Shown here: in pieces, positions 1-5,134 of the stretch
How the letters are laid out: each line of letters opens with the position of its first letter
Numbering within the stretch: the stretch's first letter is position 1
Source: an uncultured Collinsella sp.
GTDB taxonomy: Bacteria; Actinomycetota; Coriobacteriia; Coriobacteriales; Coriobacteriaceae
Direction: 5' to 3'
Length of the DNA stretch: 6,995 nt
Assembly: GCA_900543845.1 (NCBI GenBank)
Contig: UQTD01000083.1
Coordinates: forward strand, 1 to 6,995
Made by a program: the position numbers and the translations under genes
Notes under the pieces: model-generated
What the model saw: the letters and a program-made list of their open reading frames with translations, nothing else
Databases searched by the model: none
What the model was told of the DNA's origin: nothing

Positions 1-1
1 C

Positions 2-214
2 GCTGCGGGGGAGGGTGCTGCGGGTGCTACTGTCGCTCAGCCCGCTGCGGCTGCCGGCTCCGATGCTCAGCACGATGAAGCTGCCGCCAAGGCCGCGCTC
101 AAAGCCGCCGAGCTGGAAGCAAAGCTCGCCGCCATGGATCCCGAGAAAGCGGCCAAGGTCCGCGCGGCGCTTGCCGCCAAGGCCGCCCGCGACAAGCAGA
201 AAAAGGAGGCGTAA
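2..214 (+). CDS. C-terminal tail of an upstream hydrogenase subunit (probably NuoC/EchD-like), partial
   Basis: An open frame enters from the left edge and ends at TAA (212-214), leaving 70 residues. They are almost all Ala, Lys, Glu and Arg. The first 20 or so are Ala/Gly/Pro-rich linker; after them comes a likely charged helix containing DPEKAAKVRAALAAKAA and ending DKQKKEA. No catalytic motif is present, so the function is inferred only from position. The gene lies 5 bp upstream of the hydrogenase large subunit, and in Ech-type operons the gene before it is usually the NuoC-like 30-kDa subunit (EchD), which links the small and large subunits. Low-complexity charged tails like this are common at the ends of actinobacterial proteins. 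The frame and stop are clear, and the stop lies just after the ribosome binding site of the next gene, which suggests translational coupling. The identity is uncertain; another hydrogenase subunit is possible. Confidence 0.6.
   Translation, partial: AAGEGAAGATVAQPAAAAGSDAQHDEAAAKAALKAAELEAKLAAMDPEKAAKVRAALAAKAARDKQKKEA
205..209 (+). promoter_or_regulatory. Ribosome binding site of the hydrogenase large subunit
   Basis: GGAGG, preceded by an A-run, lies 10 bases before the ATG at 220. It sits inside the last codons of the upstream gene, so translation of the two subunits is probably coupled. It supports the ATG at 220 as the true start. Confidence 0.8.
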
Positions 215-219
215 GGTCC

Positions 220-1308
220 ATGGCACATCGCTCCGTTATTCCGTTTGGCCCGCAGCACCCGGTGCTGCCCGAGCCGCTTCATCTGGACCTGGTGATCGAG
301 GACGACCGCGTCATCGAGGCAATTCCGCAGATCGGCTTTGTGCACCGCGGACTCGAGAAGCTCACCGAAAAGCGCGATATGCATCAGTTTGGGTACATCG
401 CCGAGCGCATCTGCGGCATCTGCGCCGTGGGCCATAGCTGCGGCTATGCCAGCGCCTGCGAGCGCATGCTCGACATCGAGGTGCCCGGCCGCGTGCAGTA
501 TATCCGCACCATTTTGCACGAGCTTTCGCGCATTCACTCACACCTGCTGTGGCTGGGCCTGCTCGCCGATGCCTTTGGCTTCGAGGCGCTGTTCTATCGC
601 TCGTGGACCCTGCGCGAGCAGATTCTCAAGATTTTTGAGAGCACCTGCGGCGGCCGCGTGATCCTTTCGATTAACGAGATCGGCGGCCTTAAGCACGATA
701 TCGAGGACTCCGAGCTGGCCGGCATTGTCCAGACGCTTGACGCCATGCGCCCCGACTACGAGGCCCTGGTGCATACGTTTTTGGACGACAATAGCTGCGG
801 CGAGCGCCTGCATGGCGTGGGCGTGATTAGCAAGAAGGAAGCGCTTAATCTGTCGATGGTCGGCCCGTTCGGTCGCGCCTCGGGCGTGGATTACGACGTG
901 CGCATGTTCGGCGACGGCGCCTATGCGGACCTGGCCGCGTTTGAGCCTATCGTTGCTAGCGATGGCGACTGCTATGCCCGCTGCCAGGTGCGTTGTGCCG
1001 AGGTCACGCAGGCCATGGACATCATCAAGGAGCTTGTGGGCAAGATTCCGCACGACGGCATCGGCGGGCGCACCAAGCTCACGCCGGCCGACGGCGCGCG
1101 TGGCGAGGTTGTGATTGAGCAGCCGCGCGGCGAGGCGTATTACTATGTGCGCGGTAACGGCACCAAGAACCTGGACCGTTTTCGCGTGCGTACGCCGACG
1201 TCGCAGAACCTGGCGGGTCTGACGCATGCGCTGCAGGGCGTGCTCCTTGCCAACGTGCCCATGATTATCCTGACCATCGACCCCTGCATTAGCTGCACGG
1301 AAAGGTAG
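220..1308 (+). CDS. Group 4 (Ech-like) [NiFe] hydrogenase large subunit, NuoD/EchE family
   Basis: This is the catalytic subunit of a membrane-bound, energy-converting hydrogenase; it holds the NiFe site that reduces protons with electrons from ferredoxin (or oxidises H2). The 362-residue protein begins with the NuoD-like GPQHP segment (residues 10-14). It carries the proximal nickel motif RICGICAVGH (63-72; Cys65, Cys68) and the distal motif DPCISCTER (354-362; Cys356, Cys359). The GPFGRASGVDYDVR block near 212-225 is also typical of the NuoD/hydrogenase family. The length fits EchE or CooH (about 360) and not HycE, which has a NuoC domain fused at the N-terminus; here that domain must be separate. 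The protein stops immediately after the distal motif, so there is no C-terminal extension for a maturation protease to remove. It is followed after 7 bp by the ferredoxin subunit. The family is very sure; the exact subtype (Ech, CooH-like or another group 4) is not. Confidence 0.95.
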   Translation: MAHRSVIPFGPQHPVLPEPLHLDLVIEDDRVIEAIPQIGFVHRGLEKLTEKRDMHQFGYIAERICGICAVGHSCGYASACERMLDIEVPGRVQYIRTILHELSRIHSHLLWLGLLADAFGFEALFYRSWTLREQILKIFESTCGGRVILSINEIGGLKHDIEDSELAGIVQTLDAMRPDYEALVHTFLDDNSCGERLHGVGVISKKEALNLSMVGPFGRASGVDYDVRMFGDGAYADLAAFEPIVASDGDCYARCQVRCAEVTQAMDIIKELVGKIPHDGIGGRTKLTPADGARGEVVIEQPRGEAYYYVRGNGTKNLDRFRVRTPTSQNLAGLTHALQGVLLANVPMIILTIDPCISCTER

Positions 1309-1315
1309 GCGCGGC

Positions 1316-1657
1316 ATGAGTTTACTGACATTTGCCAAGACGGCCTTGGGTTCTATGGTCAAGCAGCCGGTCACGGTGTGCTATCCGCAGGAGAAGCTCG
1401 CGGCGCCCGAGCGCCTGCGCGGGCATATCGTCAATGACATGGACGTGTGCATCTGCTGCGGCATGTGCGCGCGGCGTTGCCCGGCGGGCGCGCTCGCGGT
1501 CGATCGCAAAGGCGGCACCTGGTCGATCGACCCGTACGCCTGCGTGGTGTGCGGCGAGTGCATCGAGAGCTGCCCCAAGCACTGTCTGAGCATGGACACC
1601 GCCCGCACTCCAGTTGCGGCGAACAAGACTCCCACGGTAGAAACCAAACCGGAATAA
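1316..1657 (+). CDS. Hydrogenase 2x[4Fe-4S] ferredoxin subunit, NuoI/EchF/HycF family
   Basis: This small 113-residue iron-sulfur protein is the electron-entry or relay subunit of the hydrogenase, passing electrons between soluble ferredoxin and the NuoB-like small subunit. Two CxxCxxCxxxCP motifs are visible: Cys45, 48, 51 and 55, then Cys76, 79, 82 and 86. Each should bind one [4Fe-4S] cluster. Extra cysteines at 47 and 90 are not part of the motifs. The N-terminal part, with VTVCYPQEKLAAPERLRG, resembles the YP...P.R.RG segment ahead of the clusters in NuoI and HycF. The last 20 residues are a polar tail with no motif. It starts 7 bp after the large subunit stop with only a weak GGTAGG ribosome site, so coupling is likely. 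It appears to be the last gene of the operon, since hairpins follow. A NuoI-like role is well supported; the subtype is not fixed. Confidence 0.92.
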   Translation: MSLLTFAKTALGSMVKQPVTVCYPQEKLAAPERLRGHIVNDMDVCICCGMCARRCPAGALAVDRKGGTWSIDPYACVVCGECIESCPKHCLSMDTARTPVAANKTPTVETKPE

Positions 1658-1689
1658 CTCTGGACTGGGGCTGGTATAGCGCTGGGATA

Positions 1690-1721
1690 GGGCCGGTGGG
1701 GCAAAACTGCCCCACCGGCCC
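1690..1721 (+). terminator. Perfect 14-bp hairpin after the hydrogenase operon
   Basis: Positions 1690-1703 pair perfectly with 1708-1721 around an AAAC loop, giving a very GC-rich 14-bp stem that begins 32 bases after the ferredoxin stop. No U-run follows. Next comes a weaker 5-bp hairpin (1722-1726 with 1733-1737). It may be an atypical terminator, an mRNA 3'-end stabiliser, or a processing site. The hairpin is certain; the function is inferred. Confidence 0.65.
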
Positions 1722-1750
1722 CGCGCTTAAACGCGCGGTTGTACCGCCAC

Positions 1751-1876
1751 GAACAAAACCATGCCGGATTACGGGGCTGGATAGCGAACCTCCGACCATA
1801 CAGAAAATTGCAAAAACAAAACCGCAGGTAGATAGCCTGCGGTTTTCATGAAAAGCGGTTATGGTCGGGGGTATCG
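1751..1876 (+). repeat. Palindromic intergenic element, copy A, with nested terminator
   Basis: Positions 1751-1833 match 1998-2080 without gaps at 65 of 83 bases, the first and last parts best conserved. The segment CGAACCTCCGACCATA (1785-1800) is repeated in inverted form at 1860-1876, flanking the terminator hairpin at 1818-1846. The outer left arm (1751-1780) has no matching right arm after 1877, so this copy looks truncated on its right side. It codes for nothing convincing. It could be a REP- or MITE-like element, or a repeated terminator cassette. Confidence 0.7.
1818..1846. terminator. Bidirectional Rho-independent terminator
   Basis: AAAACCGCAGG (1818-1828) pairs perfectly with CCTGCGGTTTT (1836-1846) around a 7-base loop. 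The GC-rich 7-bp core is flanked by A-runs on the left and T-runs on the right, so it works on both strands. On the minus strand the T-tract is extended (GGTTTTGTTTTTG). It lies between two convergent operons, the hydrogenase genes and the response regulator, and so should end both transcripts. It is also the centre of the first palindromic element. Confidence 0.85.
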
Positions 1877-1998
1877 AGTTAAACGTAGTAGATGGGCCGA
1901 TTTCGTGGCGGGCGCCGTCGGCCGATCTCCGCGGGCGGAGGAAAACGGATCATTTTGGTCCCGCGAGACTTGCGGAGGCGCTCGTGCAGGGCCGCCCG

Positions 1999-2156
1999 AA
2001 CAAAACAATGCCGGTTTACGGGGCTGAGTCACGAACCCTCAACCATGCCGATATCCGTGAAAATAAAACCGCAGGTAGATGGGCTGTCATTTTGCAGAAA
2101 ATGAGGCTATGGATGAGGGCTCCGACTTTTGCCCCGTAATCCGACATAGTTTTGAA
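1999..2156 (+). repeat. Palindromic intergenic element, copy B, with about 52-bp inverted arms
   Basis: The left arm (1999-2049) is an imperfect inverted match to the right arm (2105-2156). The best block is GCCCCGTAATCCGACATAG (2131-2149) against the complement of about 2006-2024. Over the 24 outer bases, 21 pair. The centre holds AAAACCGCAGGTAGAT (2065-2080), identical to the terminator left arm in copy A, but the matching right half is decayed, so this copy should no longer terminate well. No transposase is present and no clear target-site duplication is visible. It is a non-coding repeat, possibly a miniature mobile element. Transcripts coming from the response regulator on the minus strand would cross it. 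Confidence 0.7.
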
Positions 2157-2214
2157 ATGGCATTAAATCGGTAGCAGCTATTTTTCTTTGCCGGGGCGGT
2201 CGGTCTTCGGGCAA

Positions 2215-2844
2215 TTACCCCCGCAGGTAGGCGATGGCGATCTGCGTGCGGTTGCGCAGACCCATTTTGGCAAGGATCGAGCTGATGTGGTTGCGCACGG
2301 TGCCTTCGCCCATATAGGCGGTGGCAGCGATCTCCTTGTTGTCGAGGCCGCGGGCGATGAGCTCGGCGACTTCGAACTCGCGGTCGGTCAGGCTGGCAAA
2401 GGCGGCGGGCCGGCGGGTCGCGCCGGCCTCGACGTCCGCCCCATCAAAGTTGATATCCTCGATCGCCTTACCCTCGAGCACGCGTTTGCCGTCCATGACC
2501 TGCGCCAACGCTGGCGGAATGGCGGCGACATCGGTTTTGATCAGATAGCCGCGGGCACCCAGTTTGAGCGCCGACACAATGTACTCGTCATCCGAGAATG
2601 TCGTCAGAAACACCACGCGCGCCGCAGGGTCGCGCTCGAGGATCTCGCGTGCCGCCGAAAGACCGTCGCGCTCCGGCATCTGAATGTCGAGCAGTGCGAT
2701 ATCGGGTGCGTGCTCGGCGTAGAGCGCCAACGCATCGTTGCCGTTGGCGCCGGTGCCCACCACCTCGATCTGCGGCTGGGCGCCCAGGATAATCTTGAGC
2801 GAATCGACCACCAAGCGGTCGTCGTCGACAACGATGAGCCTCAT
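2215..2844 (-). CDS. LuxR/NarL-family response regulator
   Basis: This 209-residue DNA-binding regulator is expected to be phosphorylated by the kinase encoded just upstream. The receiver domain (about 1-120) has the acidic pocket Asp7-Asp9, the phospho-acceptor Asp53 in LLDIQMP, Thr81/Thr82 and Lys103 in YLIKTD. After a linker, the LuxR-type helix-turn-helix spans about 150-205 (LTDREFEVAELIARGLDNKEIA, then GTVRNHISSILAKMGLRNRTQ). The length is normal for the family and all key residues are present. The ATG overlaps the kinase stop by four bases (ATGA), with AAGGAG at 2855-2860 placed 10 bases upstream. The likely target is the divergent ABC transporter operon, and perhaps its own promoter; that is inference from position. 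No clear terminator lies directly after the stop; the nearest strong one on this strand is at 1818-1846. Confidence 0.95.
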   Translation of the reverse strand: MRLIVVDDDRLVVDSLKIILGAQPQIEVVGTGANGNDALALYAEHAPDIALLDIQMPERDGLSAAREILERDPAARVVFLTTFSDDEYIVSALKLGARGYLIKTDVAAIPPALAQVMDGKRVLEGKAIEDINFDGADVEAGATRRPAAFASLTDREFEVAELIARGLDNKEIAATAYMGEGTVRNHISSILAKMGLRNRTQIAIAYLRG

Positions 2845-3986
2845 CGGTCCTCATCTCCTTGCTGTTTGGGAACGGTGGCAAACACGCGCCAGCCGCCGAC
2901 GCCGGCGCGCGGACCGGCGGTGAAGGTGCCGCCAAGCGCCTCGATGCGCTCGCGCATGGAGGCGAGCCCCATGCCCTCCGCGGCGCCACGGCCGATTGCT
3001 TGGACCCCGCCCACGCCATCGTCGGTAACGATGAGCTGGTAAAACGACGGATGCTCCATGCACCGTACGGTGACAGTATGGGCGCAAGCGTGGCGCATGG
3101 TGTTGGAGAGCGCCTCGCGCAGGACCGCCGTAAAGCAGTTCGCGACGTTTGCGGGCGCATGTTCGGTCATAACTTCAAGCTCAATCTGCGGGCCACCGTC
3201 CGAGCGCGCGCCTTCAACAATGCGTTCGAGCTGCACGGAAAGGTCGACGGCGTTGTCGTTGAGCGCGTGGACGCTGGTGCGCACAAGCTGGAGCGCCTCG
3301 TCAACCGTGCGTTTGACGTCGGCGAAATCGGCGGCGACGCCGGGTTCGTCGACGTGGATCACGCGCAGGGCTTCGGCTTGTAGCGAGGCACGCGTGAGCT
3401 GGTGTCCGACGTTATCGTGGATTTCGCGCGCGATGCGGGCGCGTTCGGCGAGCGTCGCGAGCTCGACTTCGTAGTCCTGGCGGTCGGCAAGATCGCGGTT
3501 GCGCGCTTCGAGCACGAGGGCTCGTTCCTGCAACTCGTCGCGGATACGGTGCATGCGCTGCTGCTCGCGCTCCAACTGGGCGGTACGTAGTGATAACAAG
3601 GTGGCGGCAACCGAAAGGATGGCGGTCAGCAGGAGCGTTCGGGCGGTAAGCGCATCGGCACGAAGGTCCGCGACGAGCGCAAAGACAAAGGCGACGCCAA
3701 TGCCCAGCGCGACCCAAACGTGTTTACGGCGCACGCGCCGCGCGATGTCATAGAGGGCGAGAGGCGCAAACGGCACAAACGGCGGCACGAAGACAGCCGC
3801 GATGATGTAAACGCAACTCGTGGCCTCGCTTGTGCGGCGCGTGCGTTCTCCCTGTGCGACCTCGGCCAGCGAGGTGGCGATAACTCCAAGGCAAAACGCC
3901 GTGACCAAGCGAGCGTCCGCGGCAAGACCCATGGCGGCCGCAATGCAGCACGCCAGCACGATCGATTTGTCGAAAAGCCTGTTCAT
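2841..3986 (-). CDS. Membrane sensor histidine kinase, HisKA_3 type
   Basis: This 381-residue kinase should sense a membrane or envelope signal and phosphorylate its partner regulator. About five hydrophobic helices occupy residues 8-24, 26-41, 58-80, 89-107 and 115-133, with very short loops and no large extracellular domain, as in DesK- and LiaS-like intramembrane sensors. A charged, likely coiled-coil linker (about 135-175) leads to the dimerisation domain with AREIHDNVGH, where His190 is the phospho-acceptor. The ATPase domain has the N box (REALSN, Asn295), DDGVGG (about 322-327) and GMGLASMRERIEALGG (about 338-353). I chose the ATG at 3986: the frame stays open upstream to a TTG at 4151, but that extra 55 residues is Arg/Pro-rich and unlike any sensor, and a -10 box lies just before 3986. 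The stop overlaps the regulator start. Confidence 0.93.
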   Translation of the reverse strand: MNRLFDKSIVLACCIAAAMGLAADARLVTAFCLGVIATSLAEVAQGERTRRTSEATSCVYIIAAVFVPPFVPFAPLALYDIARRVRRKHVWVALGIGVAFVFALVADLRADALTARTLLLTAILSVAATLLSLRTAQLEREQQRMHRIRDELQERALVLEARNRDLADRQDYEVELATLAERARIAREIHDNVGHQLTRASLQAEALRVIHVDEPGVAADFADVKRTVDEALQLVRTSVHALNDNAVDLSVQLERIVEGARSDGGPQIELEVMTEHAPANVANCFTAVLREALSNTMRHACAHTVTVRCMEHPSFYQLIVTDDGVGGVQAIGRGAAEGMGLASMRERIEALGGTFTAGPRAGVGGWRVFATVPKQQGDEDR

Positions 3987-4186
3987 ACGGGTATTGTACG
4001 CGAAGCCGCGCGTGGTGGAGGGGCCGCCTGGGGCAACCGTGACATTCCTCCCGCGCGGCAAAGCGGGGACGTCGGCAAGCCGCACGACCAAGATCCTCGC
4101 ACTCGTGACAAAGCTCACTGGCGCGCGCCGGCGGCTCCTGCGATGATGCAATTGTACCGGGCCGCAATCAACAGAAGGGCCGCCTC
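3987..4186. promoter_or_regulatory. Divergent intergenic region between the two-component pair and the ABC operon
   Basis: This 200-bp region separates the kinase from the oppositely oriented transporter genes and should hold both promoters. It contains CGTGACA twice (4038-4044 and 4104-4110), and the second forms GTGA-6-TCAC (4105-4118), a possible operator. A second minus-strand TACAAT occurs at 4151-4156. I see no convincing -35/-10 pair for the plus-strand operon. AGAAGGG (4173-4179) serves as ribosome site for the ATG at 4187. Confidence 0.45.
3993..3998 (-). promoter_or_regulatory. Candidate -10 box (TACAAT) of a leaderless kinase promoter
   Basis: On the minus strand TACAAT lies 6 bases before the kinase ATG at 3986, which would place transcription start at or next to the A of the start codon. 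No Shine-Dalgarno sequence is present. No good -35 box is seen about 17 bases upstream (CCTCCA), so the promoter may need an activator, possibly the regulator itself. This is inference from spacing. Confidence 0.45.
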
Positions 4187-5125
4187 ATGACAGATATCGT
4201 CCACGTCGAAAACCTCGTCAAGCGCTATGACGACCTTATTGCGCTCGACCACTTTAACCTGAGCATCGCCCCCGGCGAGATCTTTGGCCTGCTCGGACCC
4301 AACGGCTCGGGCAAGACCACGTCCATCAACTGTATTCTGCAGCTGCTCGCCTACGACAAAGGCACCATCGAGCTGTTCGGCGAGCCCATGACGCCCGCCC
4401 GCTACGACCTCAAGCGCCGCATCGGCGTGGTGCCGCAGCAGGTGGCGGTATTCGATGAGCTTACGGTGCGCGAGAACATCGACTATTTCTGTAGCCTGTA
4501 CATCAACGACCGCAAGCGCCGCCGCGCGCTGGTGGACGAGGCGATCGACTTTGTCGGGCTGGGCGACTTTACCAAGTTCCGCCCCGGCAAGCTCTCGGGT
4601 GGCCTGGCGCGTCGCCTCAACATCGCCTGCGGTATCGCGCACAAGCCCGAGCTTATCTTTTTTGACGAGCCCACGGTGGCGGTCGACCCGCAGAGCCGCA
4701 ACGCCATCCTGGAGGGCATCTGCCGCCTGCGCGACGAAGGGGCCACGGTGGTGTATACCAGCCATTACATGGAGGAAGTCGAGCAGATCTGCAGCCGCAT
4801 CATGATCATGGACGGCGGTCGCGTGCTGGCGCAGGGCGCCAACGACGAGCTCAAGCGCATGATTCAGATGGGCGAGCGCGTGACCGTTGAGGTAGGCGCC
4901 GTCGAGCCCGCCACGGTCGAGCGGTTGCGCGCCCTCGAGCACGTGCTCAGCGTCGATCTGTCCGGCGGCGAACTCGTCTGCACCTGCGAGGCGAGTCCGC
5001 ACAACCTGGTCGACATCCTCGACACATTGCGCGCCGCCGACGTTGCGCTCGGCCGCGTGTGGAGCGAGCCGCCGACCCTCAACGACGTGTTCCTCGAGAT
5101 CACCGGCCGCGAGCTGCGCGACTAG
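4187..5125 (+). CDS. ABC-2 type exporter, ATP-binding protein
   Basis: This 312-residue cytoplasmic ATPase powers the exporter formed with the permeases downstream. Walker A is GPNGSGKT (37-44), the Q-loop glutamine is in VVPQQ (81-85), the signature is LSGGLARR (136-143), Walker B with the catalytic glutamate is LIFFDEP (156-162), and the switch histidine is His193 in YTSHYMEE. The ABC core ends near 220. The last 90 residues form a small C-terminal domain of the type often found in CcmA/DrrA-like and Nat-type exporters. Two positions differ from the usual form: Leu140 where the signature commonly has Gln or Met, and TVAVDP where TVGVDP or TSGLDP is usual. All catalytic residues are intact. 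The permease starts 9 bp after the stop. The substrate is unknown; drugs, peptides, lipids or ions are all exported by relatives. Confidence 0.95.
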   Translation: MTDIVHVENLVKRYDDLIALDHFNLSIAPGEIFGLLGPNGSGKTTSINCILQLLAYDKGTIELFGEPMTPARYDLKRRIGVVPQQVAVFDELTVRENIDYFCSLYINDRKRRRALVDEAIDFVGLGDFTKFRPGKLSGGLARRLNIACGIAHKPELIFFDEPTVAVDPQSRNAILEGICRLRDEGATVVYTSHYMEEVEQICSRIMIMDGGRVLAQGANDELKRMIQMGERVTVEVGAVEPATVERLRALEHVLSVDLSGGELVCTCEASPHNLVDILDTLRAADVALGRVWSEPPTLNDVFLEITGRELRD

Positions 5126-5134
5126 GGGGCGGCC

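Noticed and set aside
538..1374. A 278-codon minus-strand frame opposite the hydrogenase large subunit
   Set aside because: It is a shadow of a gene with both nickel motifs. It shows no domain and has shadow-like composition.
1447..1851. A 134-codon plus-strand frame overlapping the ferredoxin gene
   Set aside because: Its first half is out of frame with a clear ferredoxin and the second half crosses two hairpins. It is not a protein.
1861..2139. A 92-codon plus-strand frame in the intergenic region
   Set aside because: It runs through the palindromic repeat, has no good ribosome site and no recognisable protein feature. The composition follows the repeat.
2172..2214. Possible terminator after the response regulator
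   Set aside because: TTGCC and GGCAA can pair, but on the minus strand an A-rich tract follows instead of T's. The T-run lies on the wrong side for that strand.
1658..2214. CRISPR array or attachment site
   Set aside because: There are only two imperfect repeat units, palindromic and 247 bp apart. There is no regular spacer pattern, no cas gene, no integrase and no tRNA gene.
2188..3042. A 284-codon open frame on the plus strand opposite the response regulator and kinase
   Set aside because: The real genes on the minus strand carry all receiver, LuxR and kinase motifs. This frame has none and spans the overlap between both genes.
3987..4151. N-terminal extension of the kinase to a TTG at 4151
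   Set aside because: The extra 55 residues are Arg/Pro-rich and not membrane-like, the start is TTG without a ribosome site, and a -10 box sits directly before the ATG at 3986.
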